Origin: Acidobacteriaceae bacterium
Lineage (GTDB): Bacteria; Acidobacteriota; Terriglobia; Terriglobales; Acidobacteriaceae
DNA: 64,000 nucleotides
Reading direction: 5' to 3'
Assembly (NCBI GenBank): GCA_003165075.1
Contig: PLSM01000119.1
Span: 41,027 to 105,026 of the forward strand
A program made the position numbers and the translations under genes. The notes beneath the pieces were generated by a model. It saw nothing but the letters and a program-made list of their open reading frames with translations. It searched no databases and had not been told where the DNA came from. Below, piece by piece: positions 1 to 9,023 of this stretch. Within the stretch, counting starts at the first letter, position 1. Each line of letters starts with the position of its first letter.

Positions 1-533
1 CGCGGCGGGGCGACGATCAGGCCGCGCTGGCCCTTGCCCACCGGCGTCAGCAGGTCCATCACCCGGCCGCTGATAGCCTCGCGCACGGTTTCCAGCTTGA
101 TGCGTTCCTGCGGATAGAGCGGGGTCAGGTTATCGAAGAGAATCTTGTTGCGGGTCTCTTCGGGCGACTCGAAATTGATGGCCTCAATCTTGACCAGGGC
201 GAAGTACTTCTCACCCTCATGGGGCGGACGAACATTGCCGCTGATCGAGTCGCCTGTCTTGAGGTCGAACTTACGAATCTGCGAGGGCGAGACATAGATG
301 TCGTCGGGGCCAGGCAGATAGTTGTAGTCGGGAGAGCGCAGGAACCCATAGCCGTCGGGCAGAATCTCAAGGACGCCCTCGGCAAAAATATGGCCTTCCT
401 TTTCGCTCTGGGCCTGAAGAATCTTAAAGATCAGGTCCTGCTTGCGTAGGCCGCTGGTGCCCGGGATCTCCAGGGTACGCGCGATGCGGCTCAGTTCTGT
501 GATGTTCTTTTCTTTTAGTTCAGCGATAGTCAT
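1..533 (-). CDS. rho: Transcription termination factor Rho, N-terminal part (runs off the left edge)
   Basis: The first 177 codons of Rho, the hexameric RNA helicase that ends transcription at C-rich unstructured RNA. Reading inward from an ATG at 533, the N-terminal helix bundle comes first ([19 protein letters not shown]). The cold-shock-like RNA-binding fold follows, with the signature [20 protein letters not shown] and then [16 protein letters not shown]. The visible part ends at [12 protein letters not shown], just before the P-loop ATPase, so the catalytic domain lies outside the window. There is no long acidic or basic insertion of the kind seen in actinobacterial Rho. No strong ribosome binding site is visible, but the start matches the family's usual N-terminus. 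The identification is secure; the truncation is only the window edge. Confidence 0.96.
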   Translation of the reverse strand, partial: MTIAELKEKNITELSRIARTLEIPGTSGLRKQDLIFKILQAQSEKEGHIFAEGVLEILPDGYGFLRSPDYNYLPGPDDIYVSPSQIRKFDLKTGDSISGNVRPPHEGEKYFALVKIEAINFESPEETRNKILFDNLTPLYPQERIKLETVREAISGRVMDLLTPVGKGQRGLIVAPP

Positions 534-660
534 GTTCACCTGCGATATGGCGGGATGGGAGTGAGGGGGATCCGAGAGGGGATCGTGCTCTTGGAACAAT
601 CAGGCGGGGATTCAAAATTGCAGCCGGCGCAAGCCGCGCCTATAGCTTCTCCTAAACTCT

Positions 661-711
661 AGTGGAGTGTCAAAAAAACCGGGGGAGAGCGGCTGCCCAG
701 AAGGAAGCCGC
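661..711 (-). terminator. Possible Rho-independent terminator after the omega-like gene
   Basis: Read on the minus strand, a GCGGCT/AGCCGC stem (706-711 with 689-694) is followed about 10 nt later by a run of seven T (672-678). It lies 45 bp past the stop of the 756-977 gene. The gap between stem and T-run is longer than ideal, so this is only a candidate. Confidence 0.35.
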
Positions 712-755
712 CTTGATACAGTTACTTCTTCTACTCGGTGCTACAGAAGATGCGA

Positions 756-977
756 TCAGGCGGCGCGGCGCGTTTCGACCGGCTGATCCGCGTGGATTTG
801 AGCCGGCGCCGCGGAACCAGGATTGGTGGAGTGGAAGCGTTCCAGAACTTCATTGGTGGTGTCCTGGAGCCGTGTATTTGGCTTGTGCAGCTTCCGGGTT
901 GCCTTGCTGGCCAGCTGACAAAGCTGGTAGCGGTTGGACACATGAGAGAGTGCCCCAAATACTAGATCAGAACGCAT
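756..977 (-). CDS. rpoZ: RNA polymerase omega-subunit-like protein
   Basis: A 73-aa protein. It begins MRSDLVFGALSHVSNRYQLC and continues QLASKATRKLHKPNTRLQDT. The NRYQLCQLASKATRKL stretch matches the core omega motif (NRYELVLLAAKRARQL in typical RpoZ), where omega clamps the C-terminal tail of beta-prime. Length fits omega (70-90 aa). The start is set by an excellent Shine-Dalgarno (GGAAGGAG, about 8 nt before the ATG). It sits upstream of rho on the same strand with a 222-bp gap, so it is probably a separate unit. The C-terminal 20 residues are low complexity and match nothing I recognise. The omega call rests on one short motif; an unrelated conserved small protein remains possible. Confidence 0.6.
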   Translation of the reverse strand: MRSDLVFGALSHVSNRYQLCQLASKATRKLHKPNTRLQDTTNEVLERFHSTNPGSAAPAQIHADQPVETRRAA

Positions 978-1592
978 GATGTGTTTCTCCTTCCAAAATC
1001 AGTTGCCGGTCGGAACTCATTGGCGCCGCCGGTGCAACTGGCAGTTAAACAGGTGCAGAGCCGCTCCCACAGCCCATCCCTCCCCATTTAGACGCAAGAA
1101 TTGAACGTCGAGTTCAAAAATCTTGACGCAATTCTGCGTGCAAGGGAATTGATTTGTGCCGTTTCAGCAAAACAGACTGCCGACCAAGGAATGATGCGCT
1201 CTGTTTTCCCTTTTCAGGTGAGCAAAAGTGCACACTTAAGCATCAGAATATGAGCCTCAGCTCATAAAAATGATGCAGGGAGTCACGAACGAGCACGTGA
1301 TCGCGTTAAGCAATCTACCCTTGTGGATGGCACTCATGAATGTAAACCCAGTCGGCCTGTGGGTCAACAATTATTTTGGATTTTCTGACTAAGCGTCAAT
1401 CTTGGCATTGCGTGGTGCGCATGCGTCGTAAGCTGCTCAATATATTAATGATAAAGAGAACTGACTAGATGATGAGCGGCTCTATGTGGTGGAGTCAGGC
1501 AGCCCGAGCCAACCCCTGCGGCCCGGAAAAACCACCTCTGCAGACCAAATGAGCAAAAATTTCCCGATTGGTTCCGCTGTGGAAAACGTGCA
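978..1592. other. 615-bp gene-free region with inverted repeats
   Basis: No credible coding region on either strand. It must contain the promoter of the omega-like gene (minus strand) and the 3' end of yifB. Three short inverted repeats can be seen. TTGAAC-5-GTTCAA lies at 1101-1117, ACGCA-4-TGCGT follows at about 1126-1139, and ATGAGC-4-GCTCAT is near 1252-1267. The first two are 10 bp apart and share the half-motif GACGCAA. The region 1380-1460 is locally AT-rich. No tRNA or known riboswitch was recognised. Confidence 0.5.
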
Positions 1593-3152
1593 CTATGCCC
1601 AGTAGCTGCGGTCCAGGGTGCGGTACTGGATGGCTTCGGCCAGGTGGGCCACGCTCAGATGCTCGGCGCCTTCCAAGTCAGCGATGGTACGGGCCACCTT
1701 CAGGATGCGGTCATGGGCGCGGGCGGTCAGGCCTTGCTGCTGCATCGCACGTTCCAGCAGATGCTCAGCGTCGGCGCCCAGCTCGCAGTGAGCGCGAATC
1801 TGTCGGGTGGTCATCTGCGCGTTGGAGTAGATTTTGTCGCCCGCCTTCTTGAAGCGCAGGCGCTGGCGTTCGCGGGCGGCCAGCACGCGGGCGCGAATCT
1901 CGGCTGAGCCCTCGGCTGCCGCCGAGCCGCGCAGCTCCTTATATTGGACTGCGGGCACTTCAATGTGAATGTCGATGCGGTCCAGCAGGGGACCGGAAAT
2001 CTTGGCGACATAACGCTGGATCATGGGTGGGGTGCACATGCACTCGCGGGACTTGTCATTAAAGTAGCCGCAAGGGCAGGGATTCATGGCCGCGGCCAGC
2101 ATGAAGCGCGCAGGAAAGCTGAGCGACATGGAGGCGCGGGCGATGGTGACCGTGTGGTCCTCGAGCGGCTGGCGCAGCACCTCAAGGACATTGCGCGGAA
2201 ACTCTGGGAGTTCATCGAGAAAGAGCAAACCGTTGTGGGCCAGAGAAACCTCACCCGGGCGAGGGACGACACCGCCGCCGATCAGACCAGCGTCGGAGAT
2301 GGTGTGGTGGGGCGAACGGAAGGGCCGCTGAGTCACCAGGCCGGCCGCCGCGTCCAGAACTCCGGCGACGGAATGAATCTTGGTTGTCTCCAGTGCCTCC
2401 TCGAAGGTGAGCGGGGCCAGGATCGATGGCAGCCGCTTGGCCAGCATCGTCTTACCGGAACCTGGTGGGCCGATCATGAGAATGTTGTGACTGCCGGCCG
2501 CCGCTACTTCAAGGGCACGCTTGGCCGTCTGCTGGCCGCGCACATCTTTGAAGTCCACAGCATAGTGCTGCAGTTCGCCGAGCAACTCCTCGGTTGCCAC
2601 GCGGAAAGGTTCGCGCTGGATCACGCCGACGACCGACGAATTGAGAAGCTCGATCACATCCAGCAGTGAGGAGACAGGGTAGACGTTCACGCCCTCGACA
2701 ACGGCGGCCTCGGCAGCATTCGCCGCGGGGAGAATCAGGTTAGGGATATTCTTTTCGCGCGCCAGGATCGCCACGGGCAACATGCCGGGCACAGGGCGCA
2801 CACTTCCATCCAGGCCCAGTTCGCCCACCATCAGGAAGCGGCTTACGTCGCCCAGCTGCAGCGCGCCGTAAGCACCCAGGATGCCAATGGCGATGGGCAG
2901 GTCGAAGCCCGCGCCTTCTTTCTTCATGTCTGCCGGCGCCAGGTTGATGGTGATGAAGGTGGGCGGAATCAGGTAGCCGGAGTTCTTGATGGCGGCACGG
3001 ACGCGATCACGGCTCTCACGGACCGCGGCATCGGGCAGGCCCACGGTATGAAAGTGATCCTGGTCGGTGACCACGCCACTGTAATCGACTTCCACGTCGA
3101 TGAGATTGGCGTCGATGCCGTAGACGGCCGCGCTGAGAGCTTTGAAGAGCAT
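1593..3152 (-). CDS. comM: YifB/ComM family Mg-chelatase-like AAA+ ATPase
   Basis: Homologue of ComM/YifB, a hexameric AAA+ helicase that promotes branch migration during natural transformation in competent bacteria. The 519-aa form starts at [20 protein letters not shown]. An open frame extends further upstream, but alignment with family N-termini favours this ATG. Domains: N-terminal Lon-protease-like fold (about 1-165, with [17 protein letters not shown]), then AAA+ with Walker [15 protein letters not shown], Walker [11 protein letters not shown] and a sensor region. The C-terminal Mg-chelatase domain contains the CPCGYF and CMCTPP cysteines typical of YifB. Length is normal (about 510 aa). 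It diverges from the L-serine dehydratase gene with only 110 bp between starts. No competence genes are adjacent. Confidence 0.93.
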   Translation of the reverse strand: MLFKALSAAVYGIDANLIDVEVDYSGVVTDQDHFHTVGLPDAAVRESRDRVRAAIKNSGYLIPPTFITINLAPADMKKEGAGFDLPIAIGILGAYGALQLGDVSRFLMVGELGLDGSVRPVPGMLPVAILAREKNIPNLILPAANAAEAAVVEGVNVYPVSSLLDVIELLNSSVVGVIQREPFRVATEELLGELQHYAVDFKDVRGQQTAKRALEVAAAGSHNILMIGPPGSGKTMLAKRLPSILAPLTFEEALETTKIHSVAGVLDAAAGLVTQRPFRSPHHTISDAGLIGGGVVPRPGEVSLAHNGLLFLDELPEFPRNVLEVLRQPLEDHTVTIARASMSLSFPARFMLAAAMNPCPCGYFNDKSRECMCTPPMIQRYVAKISGPLLDRIDIHIEVPAVQYKELRGSAAAEGSAEIRARVLAARERQRLRFKKAGDKIYSNAQMTTRQIRAHCELGADAEHLLERAMQQQGLTARAHDRILKVARTIADLEGAEHLSVAHLAEAIQYRTLDRSYWA

Positions 3153-3249
3153 GGCGGTAAGCAGCACGAAGTCTACCATTGTGGACATCCGAGGGGTGTG
3201 ACGGCCATCAGCCTCATTCACCAGCCGACCGGAATCCCTGCCGTCACGT

Positions 3250-3255
3250 TACAAT
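3250..3255 (+). promoter_or_regulatory. -10-like box placed for a leaderless sdaA mRNA
   Basis: TACAAT lies 7 nt before the GTG start of the L-serine dehydratase gene, the spacing expected if transcription begins at or next to the start codon. No Shine-Dalgarno precedes the GTG. A convincing -35 box is not visible. Confidence 0.45.
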
Positions 3256-3262
3256 CTCATCC

Positions 3263-4684
3263 GTGACCACCAGCCTGTTCGACCTGTACAAGATCGGCGT
3301 TGGCCCTTCCAGTTCTCACACCATGGGTCCCATGCGCGCGGCCTGCCGCTTTGCGCGGGAACTCGAACCGCGCGGCGTGCTGCATCGGGTTGCACGGGTA
3401 CAGACGGAGTTGTTTGGCTCATTGGCCCTGACCGGCTTAGGCCACGCAACCGACCGTGCGGTGCTGTTGGGCTTGTCGGGAAACGAACCGGCGGCGATCG
3501 ATCCCGCTGCGATGGAGACGACCGTTGCGGCGGTTCGGGCCGCGAGGCGTATCAAGATCTGCGGGATCCGGGTTATTCCATTCGTGGAGGAGCGCGATCT
3601 TCTCTTTCGGCGCAACCAGATGTATCCCCCTGGTGCGCAAACGAAGCATCCCAATGGACTGCGGCTCATGGCCTTCGATGCAGCGGGCGCATTGCTGGAC
3701 GAACGCACATTTTTTTCTATAGGTGGAGGATTCATCGTAGAAGATGGCGGCGTATCCCCGGCTGATACAACGCAGGCCGGGATCCCGTTTCCGTATCACA
3801 CTGCAGCGGAATTGCTGGCTACCGCGCAAGCCAATGAGCTTTCAATCAGTCAGTTGATGCTTGAGAACGAGTGCGCACTATTCAAGATCTCTGCGCGCGA
3901 TGAAGAACAATCGCCGGTCGAGGCTGTGTGTCGGGGAATCGATCGCATCTGGAAGACCATGCAGGATTGCGTGGCGCGCGGCATAGCGGCGGAAGGCACT
4001 CTGCCTGGCGGTCTGAACGTGCGCCGCCGCGCGCACCGGCTAGCCGAGCGATTGCGCGTGAAAGAAGCGGAGGGCCTGCGCGGTGATCCACTGGTGCCGC
4101 TCGACTGGGTGACAGTGTACGCCATGGCGGTGAACGAGGAGAATGCCGCGGGCGGACGCGTGGTAACTGCACCCACCAACGGCGCCGCGGGGGTGGTTCC
4201 TGCCGTAGCGCACTATTACGAGCGTTTTACGCCGGAAGCGGACCATGAAGGCATCCTGCGATTTTTCCTTACTTCGGCGGCCATCGGCATCCTATATAAG
4301 GAGAATGCTTCAATCAGCGGTGCCGAGGTAGGTTGCCAGGGAGAAGTGGGTGTAGCCTGCTCCATGGCCGCCGGTGGGCTGACGGCCGCGCTGGGGGGAA
4401 CAAATGGTCAGGTGGAGCACGCCGCCGAGATCGCCATGGAGCACAACCTGGGTATGACCTGTGATCCCATCGGCGGGCTGGTGCAAATTCCTTGCATCGA
4501 GCGCAATGCCATGGGCGCCGCCAAGGCTGTGCATGCCTCGCGCATCGCGCTCAGCGAGTCTGAAGACCACAAAGTCTCGCTCGACCAAGTCATCCGCACC
4601 ATGTATCTCACCGGGCTCGATATGCAATCGCGCTACAAGGAGACGAGTTTGGCGGGGCTTGCCTTGAATATCATCGAGTGCTAA
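3263..4684 (+). CDS. sdaA: L-serine ammonia-lyase, iron-sulfur-dependent, single chain
   Basis: Deaminates L-serine to pyruvate and ammonia using a [4Fe-4S] cluster. The 473-aa protein carries the N-terminal beta subdomain ([20 protein letters not shown]) fused to the alpha catalytic part, as in E. coli SdaA (about 454 aa). Conserved cysteines for the cluster lie in [16 protein letters not shown] and [15 protein letters not shown]. The open frame continues 28 codons upstream, but family N-termini and the position of TACAAT just upstream point to the GTG at 3263. It is divergent from yifB, and a secreted unknown follows 23 bp downstream. Role is cytoplasmic serine catabolism. Identification secure; start fairly secure. 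Confidence 0.95.
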   Translation: MTTSLFDLYKIGVGPSSSHTMGPMRAACRFARELEPRGVLHRVARVQTELFGSLALTGLGHATDRAVLLGLSGNEPAAIDPAAMETTVAAVRAARRIKICGIRVIPFVEERDLLFRRNQMYPPGAQTKHPNGLRLMAFDAAGALLDERTFFSIGGGFIVEDGGVSPADTTQAGIPFPYHTAAELLATAQANELSISQLMLENECALFKISARDEEQSPVEAVCRGIDRIWKTMQDCVARGIAAEGTLPGGLNVRRRAHRLAERLRVKEAEGLRGDPLVPLDWVTVYAMAVNEENAAGGRVVTAPTNGAAGVVPAVAHYYERFTPEADHEGILRFFLTSAAIGILYKENASISGAEVGCQGEVGVACSMAAGGLTAALGGTNGQVEHAAEIAMEHNLGMTCDPIGGLVQIPCIERNAMGAAKAVHASRIALSESEDHKVSLDQVIRTMYLTGLDMQSRYKETSLAGLALNIIEC

Positions 4685-4707
4685 TTTCTCACGCAAGGAT
4701 TCCCGCC

Positions 4708-5226
4708 ATGCTTTTGCGTACCTTTTCCGCCCTTCTCGTGGGCTGCACTCTGGTTCTTGCGCCTCTCAACGCTACTGCCCAGGAAAAACGATGTCCTTCG
4801 ACTTCAGAGGAACGGGCGAAGGCGCTTTCGATTGCACGGGATAACGAGACCAACCCATTCGGCCCCAATGCTCCGGAACAGAGACGCTGGTTTGTCTTGT
4901 GGTTGGTTCAGGTACCCGACATCAGCGTTCACGCATGCACCCTTTTCGATAAGCTCGCCAAGTCCGGCAAGAAAGACAGTGACCTGATCTTCGGTCAGAT
5001 GGTCTTCAGTCAGGCCGCATTCATTCTTCAAAATCCCGAGAAGAAGGATGACCGCTTGGCAGAATATCAGGCAGGCGTCGAGGGCGCGCTACGGGTTTAT
5101 GAGGTGCTTGTGAAGGCCAACTCCAAAGACCGGCAACCTTATCTAGACGATCTGATTCAGCGGCGCGAGGCCGGAACGCTGGCGCAGTTCGTGGCGGAAC
5201 GCGCCTCGGCATCCTGCAAGAACTGA
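4708..5226 (+). CDS. Secreted protein of unknown function
   Basis: A 172-aa protein beginning MLLRTFSALLVGCTLVLAPL, a typical signal peptide with probable cleavage after NATAQ. The mature part is soluble, helical and charged, with three cysteines (RCPST, HACTLF, and ASCKN at the C-terminus) that could form disulfides in the periplasm. I chose the second in-frame ATG because AAGGAT lies 7-8 nt upstream and because it starts the signal peptide. The earlier ATG at 4678 overlaps the sdaA stop. No domain was recognised. It follows sdaA closely and may be co-transcribed, but nothing suggests a link to serine metabolism. Confidence 0.7.
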   Translation: MLLRTFSALLVGCTLVLAPLNATAQEKRCPSTSEERAKALSIARDNETNPFGPNAPEQRRWFVLWLVQVPDISVHACTLFDKLAKSGKKDSDLIFGQMVFSQAAFILQNPEKKDDRLAEYQAGVEGALRVYEVLVKANSKDRQPYLDDLIQRREAGTLAQFVAERASASCKN

Positions 5227-5315
5227 GTTCCATTGTCCGCTTTGCTAATTCGTATGAATGACCGCGGGTGATGCCTTTGCTGCATCCCGATGGTCTTCGG
5301 TGGCATCCATAAATC

Positions 5316-6149
5316 ATGGACCCATCGGCTGATGACCTAATCGATGGCGGTATAGAGTCATCGTTACCTGCGGGCCTTCAGTCTGTGCAGACAACCTTGG
5401 CGCCCGCGTGGCACACACTGGTGCTGATGGCGGGGATTTTAGCCCTCTCTGTTCAAGGGGCCATGCGGATGCCGGCTTCGCATGGCTCGCCCAGCCGGCT
5501 TACGACTTATGCCCTCACGGCGCTGCTGGAGCTGTGCCTGTTAGCTTGGGTTGCCTTTGGGCTACGGCTCGCAAAGACGCCGCTGCGTTCGCTGTTTGGT
5601 TCCGTTCCCGCAGGTCTCCGCGCGATTCGCCAGGACCTTGGCGTCGCGTTCGTGTTCTGGATTGGCTCGTTGATGATTCTGGGCTCATTTGGAGTTTTGT
5701 GGTCACGTGTTGATGCCGCGGTCACTCACCGTGCGACCCAGATTCGTGACGGAAGACCCTTTGCGACTGATCCTTCGCAACAACAGGCGGTGCGCGTGAT
5801 GGTGCAGCTGGCGCCCGAGAATGGTGTGGAGATTGCTGCATGGGTACTGCTGTGTGTGCTGGCCGGCCTTGCGGAGGAGCTTGTGTTTCGCGGCTATTTG
5901 CAGCGCCAATTCACTGCGTGGGCAGGCGGCGCACGGGCTGTGGGTGTAGTGATCTCCTCGCTTGCATTCGGCGCGGCCCACGGTTATCAAGGCGTTAGGA
6001 ACATGGTGCTGCTGGCTGTGTTCGGTGTACTTTTCAGCCTGCTTGCAATCTTCCGCGGCAGTCTGCGCGCGGGAATCTTCGCACACAGTTGGCACGATCT
6101 CATTGCAGGTTTGACCGTGGCGTTACTCCATTCGCGTCACCTTCTTTGA
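5316..6149 (+). CDS. CPBP family intramembrane glutamic protease (CAAX-like)
   Basis: A 277-aa multi-pass membrane protein of the CPBP (CaaX protease and bacteriocin-processing, formerly Abi) family. It contains the three hallmark motifs: EELVFRGYLQRQF (catalytic Glu-Glu and Arg), SLAFGAAHGYQG (FxxxH-type) and AHSWHDLIAG (the C-terminal His/Asp). About seven hydrophobic segments span residues 30-270. Members process prenylated or signal-type peptides within the membrane; the bacterial substrate is generally unknown and no bacteriocin gene is adjacent. It stands alone in an intergenic setting on both sides. Family call secure, function generic. Confidence 0.88.
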   Translation: MDPSADDLIDGGIESSLPAGLQSVQTTLAPAWHTLVLMAGILALSVQGAMRMPASHGSPSRLTTYALTALLELCLLAWVAFGLRLAKTPLRSLFGSVPAGLRAIRQDLGVAFVFWIGSLMILGSFGVLWSRVDAAVTHRATQIRDGRPFATDPSQQQAVRVMVQLAPENGVEIAAWVLLCVLAGLAEELVFRGYLQRQFTAWAGGARAVGVVISSLAFGAAHGYQGVRNMVLLAVFGVLFSLLAIFRGSLRAGIFAHSWHDLIAGLTVALLHSRHLL

Positions 6150-6221
6150 GGTTCACAAGCGCATCGCCATCCAACCTGAAAAAATTGTTGCCACTTTTTC
6201 CACTTCATGTTCGTTTTTTGC

Positions 6222-6250
6222 TTGACACTGAGCATGCATGAATCTATACA
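6222..6250 (+). promoter_or_regulatory. Near-consensus sigma-70 promoter of the Lys-rich peptide gene
   Basis: TTGACA (6222-6227), a 17-bp spacer, then TATACA (6245-6250). It is the strongest-looking promoter in the window and lies 62 bp before the 23-codon ORF. The sequence around it is unusually AT-rich for this genome. Confidence 0.8.
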
Positions 6251-6312
6251 TTCTTCAACTGCAATTAATGATGCAGTCTCGATGCAACCCATCGAAAAGG
6301 GAGAATAGGACA

Positions 6313-6384
6313 ATGGCAACAAAGAAAGCAGCCAAGAAGGCACCCGCGAAGAAGGCCGCGAAGAAAGCCGCGAAGAAGAAGTAA
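6313..6384 (+). CDS. 23-aa lysine/alanine-rich histone-like microprotein
   Basis: A short ORF encoding MATKKAAKKAPAKKAAKKAA plus KKK. It consists only of Met, Ala, Thr, Lys and one Pro, with 11 Lys in 23 residues. AAGGGAG sits about 9 nt before the ATG. The gene is bracketed by a near-consensus promoter and a very strong intrinsic terminator, so it is its own transcription unit. The KKAAKK repeats resemble the C-terminal tails of histone H1 and of bacterial HU/AlgP-like proteins, suggesting nucleic-acid binding; this is inference from composition. It could also be a dual RNA/peptide gene, since the whole transcript would be under 200 nt. Coding is supported by the Shine-Dalgarno and clean codon structure. 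Confidence 0.75.
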   Translation: MATKKAAKKAPAKKAAKKAAKKK

Positions 6385-6405
6385 CGGGTCAACCAACCAA
6401 AAGGC

Positions 6406-6447
6406 AACACTAAGGGGGACGCTTCAAACGTCCCCCTTAGTGTTTCT
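6406..6447 (+). terminator. Strong intrinsic terminator
   Basis: A perfect 16-bp stem (6406-6421 with 6429-6444, core ACTAAGGGGGACG) closes on a 7-nt loop, followed by a short T-rich stretch. It ends the Lys-rich peptide transcript and insulates rsmE, whose start is 50 bp beyond. Confidence 0.88.
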
Positions 6448-6495
6448 GCGGAAGGATTAGACTGGCAAGCGCAAAGAGACTTTGGGAAGAGCATT

Positions 6496-7242
6496 ATGAC
6501 ACGCCGTCGCTGGATTGCAGAGCATTGGGATGAGATGACCGCGACCCTGGTGGGAGCGCAGGCCGAGCACATGACACGCGTACTGCGTGCGCAGCCAGGC
6601 ATGGAAGCCGACATTGTTGCAGGCGGCCGCGTGTTTCATGCGGAGGTAGCGGCCGTTACAAATGGACACGGCGCAACCAGTGTGGTCCGCTTCAATCTCA
6701 TCGCTGAGCTGAAAGCCGACCCTGCCCTGCCAGTCACCCTGGTAATGGCCGTATACAAGTTCGATCGCATGGAGTGGGCCATTGAGAAGGCAACCGAACT
6801 GGGAGTCGCCGCGGTGGCGCCGGTGATCGCGCGACGTACTGAGAAGCACTTAGCCCAGGCGGCAGAGAAGCGCGTCGAGCGTTGGCGGCGCATTGCCCAT
6901 GAGGCAGCCCAGCAGTCGAGGCGGTCAGACGTGCCGGTGATTCATGAGCCGGAACCTCTGGCCGCACGAGTGAGGTCCGCGTCGACGGACACGCGCATCG
7001 TGCTGGCCGAGCAGGAACGCTCGACCTCGTTGCGCATTGCACTGGAAGAATATGTAGCTGCGGCGCAGGCAGGGATGCCGCCGCTGGAACTCGCCATTGG
7101 ACCCGAGGGCGGATGGGCTCCAGAGGAAGAGGAACTCTTCGATGCCAACGGCTGGCGCGCGGTTTCACTGGGTCCGCGCATTCTGCGTGCGGAAACTGCG
7201 GCCATCGCTGCGTTGGCGGTGGCGGCTTCGTTCCTGGAGTAG
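6496..7242 (+). CDS. rsmE: 16S rRNA (uracil1498-N3)-methyltransferase
   Basis: SAM-dependent SPOUT methyltransferase that makes m3U1498 in the 30S decoding region. The 248-aa protein has the RsmE N-terminal PUA-like part (about 1-75, with GAQAEHMTRVLRAQPG). The C-terminal trefoil-knot carries EKATELGVAAVAPVIARRT, IGPEGGWAPEEEELF and LGPRILRAETAAIAALA, which form the SAM pocket. Length is typical. GGGAAGAG precedes the ATG by about 6 nt. It follows a strong terminator, so it must have its own promoter. It converges with the UxaA-family gene, with 12 bp between stops. Secure. Confidence 0.95.
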   Translation: MTRRRWIAEHWDEMTATLVGAQAEHMTRVLRAQPGMEADIVAGGRVFHAEVAAVTNGHGATSVVRFNLIAELKADPALPVTLVMAVYKFDRMEWAIEKATELGVAAVAPVIARRTEKHLAQAAEKRVERWRRIAHEAAQQSRRSDVPVIHEPEPLAARVRSASTDTRIVLAEQERSTSLRIALEEYVAAAQAGMPPLELAIGPEGGWAPEEEELFDANGWRAVSLGPRILRAETAAIAALAVAASFLE

Positions 7243-7254
7243 GGGCCCAAGACG

Positions 7255-8889
7255 CTAGAGCGAGACTCCGCGCTTCCATGGGATGAAATCGTTTTGACCC
7301 AGCAGCTCAGCCTTGGTGAAGCGTTCGCCGCTCGCCACTTCTAGTGAAAGGTCGAGCAGCTTTTCTGCGCATTCGGCGATTGTTGCCTGGCCCGTGACGA
7401 TAGCGCCGGTATTGAAGTCGATGATGTCGTCCATACGTTCGGCAAGCGTGGAGTTGGAGGAGATTTTTACCACCGGCGCCACGGGATTACCTGTGGGGGT
7501 ACCGAGTCCGGTGGTAAACAACACCAGGTTGCAGCCCGCTCCCACCTGCGCCGTCACACTTTCCACATCGCCGCCCGGTGTGCACTGCAGGTTGAGTCCA
7601 GGCGTGACCGCGTACTCGGGATAGTCGATCACATTTCGGACTGGCGATACGCCGCCTTTGCGTGCCGCGCCAGCCGACTTGATGGCGTCGGTAATGAGCC
7701 CGTCCCTGATATTGCCAGGCGAGGGATTGAAATCGAAGCCCGAATTCACGGCCTTGGCGCGCGCAGCGTATGTCTGCATCAGCTCAGAGAAACGCTTCGC
7801 CAGCTCATCGGTTGCGCAACGGTTAATCAGTTCCTGCTCAACCCCGTGCAATTCAGGAAACTCGCTGAGTAGCGTCTTACCGCCCAAACCTACCAGCAAA
7901 TCGGAGACATAGCCGACCGTGGGGTTCGCCGAGATACCGCTGAACCCATCCGAGCCCCCACACTGCAGACCCAGGGTCAGCGCGGAGAGAGGTGCGGGCG
8001 CACGCTCGGCGCGATTGGCCTCTGCCAGTGCCAGGAAAGTCTGCTCCAGCGCTCGCTCCATCAGCACCGACTCACGCCCGAATTGCTGCTGATCAAAGAT
8101 CAGTACCGGCTTACGAAGCTGGGGATCGCGCGCCCGCAGTTCATCCATCAGCAAGCTCGGCTGCGCGTTCTGGCATCCCAGACTCAGCACCGTGGCGCCA
8201 GCCACGTTGGGATGGTGGATATAGCCGGCGAGCAGGCCGCAAAGTGCCTGTGCATCCTGGCGCGTGCCGCCGCAGCCACCTTGATGGGTAAGAAAACGAA
8301 TGCCGTCCAAATTGGTGAAGACGCGCTCCGGGAGCGCATGCGTATGCTCTGCCACTTCATGGCCGTTGCCGCTAGTCTGATGGTTTACGAGGCGTCGCAC
8401 TTGCCGGCGGTAGCTGTTGTGCGCACTGCCATAGCCCAACTCTTCTTCGAGAGCTTCTCTCATCCGATCCACATTGCGGTTTTCGCAAAAGACCAGGGGA
8501 ATCACAAGCCAATAATTGCGCGTGCCCACCTGGCCATCGGCGCGGTGGAAGCCCATGAAGGTGCGTGTCGACCAAACCGAGGGGTCCGGTAGAGCAAACG
8601 AGACGGGCTGTCGTGCGGCCGAGTAATCGCCGGTACGATGGCGTATGTTGCGCGTGGTGAGCACGCCGCCTTGCGGAATCGCCTCCACAACCTCGCCCAC
8701 CACCATTCCGTACATGATGACCAGGTCGCCGGGCTTGAGGTCAACCAGCGCCATCTTGTGTTTGGCGGGAATGGCCTGTGTAACCGGGCACGAGGTTTGA
8801 CCAAAATTGGCGACAGTTCCGGCGGCCAGCGGCGTAAGCGCCACGAAGACGTTGTCGCGCGGATCTAGTTGCAGCACGGTTTCCATCAT
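7255..8889 (-). CDS. UxaA-family sugar-acid dehydratase (altronate/L-fuconate type)
   Basis: Full-length UxaA/GarD-family dehydratase of 544 aa, which removes water from hexonates to give 2-keto-3-deoxy acids. An N-terminal SAF domain (about 10-85) is joined to the catalytic part with GGCGGTRQDAQALCGLLAGY, VLSLGCQNAQPS and LQCGGSDGFSGISANP. The open frame extends 25 codons further upstream, but MMETVLQLDPRDN with AAGGAA before it is the natural start. The gene diverges from a zinc alcohol dehydrogenase whose operon encodes a rhamnose/fucose-type mutarotase. UxaA homologues next to such mutarotases act in L-fucose oxidation in Campylobacter, so L-fuconate is a reasonable substrate here. D-altronate and galactarate remain alternatives. 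Family secure, substrate inferred. Confidence 0.85.
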   Translation of the reverse strand: MMETVLQLDPRDNVFVALTPLAAGTVANFGQTSCPVTQAIPAKHKMALVDLKPGDLVIMYGMVVGEVVEAIPQGGVLTTRNIRHRTGDYSAARQPVSFALPDPSVWSTRTFMGFHRADGQVGTRNYWLVIPLVFCENRNVDRMREALEEELGYGSAHNSYRRQVRRLVNHQTSGNGHEVAEHTHALPERVFTNLDGIRFLTHQGGCGGTRQDAQALCGLLAGYIHHPNVAGATVLSLGCQNAQPSLLMDELRARDPQLRKPVLIFDQQQFGRESVLMERALEQTFLALAEANRAERAPAPLSALTLGLQCGGSDGFSGISANPTVGYVSDLLVGLGGKTLLSEFPELHGVEQELINRCATDELAKRFSELMQTYAARAKAVNSGFDFNPSPGNIRDGLITDAIKSAGAARKGGVSPVRNVIDYPEYAVTPGLNLQCTPGGDVESVTAQVGAGCNLVLFTTGLGTPTGNPVAPVVKISSNSTLAERMDDIIDFNTGAIVTGQATIAECAEKLLDLSLEVASGERFTKAELLGQNDFIPWKRGVSL

Positions 8890-9023
8890 GGGGGGACGAT
8901 TCCTTCGCAAAGGGCTTAACAGCCGATACGCCCAGCATACAACTGAACTCCCGCACCCATGCAAACCGCCATCGTCTATGATCGATAGTTCCCGCAGGAG
9001 TGATTGCGAAAGAGGACACAGAA

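Noticed and set aside
662-979. A 105-codon plus-strand frame opposite the omega-like gene
   Set aside because: The opposite strand has a perfect Shine-Dalgarno and the omega motif; this frame has neither.
1944-2669. A 241-codon plus-strand frame inside yifB
   Set aside because: Antisense to Walker A/B-encoding sequence; no family match or ribosome binding site.
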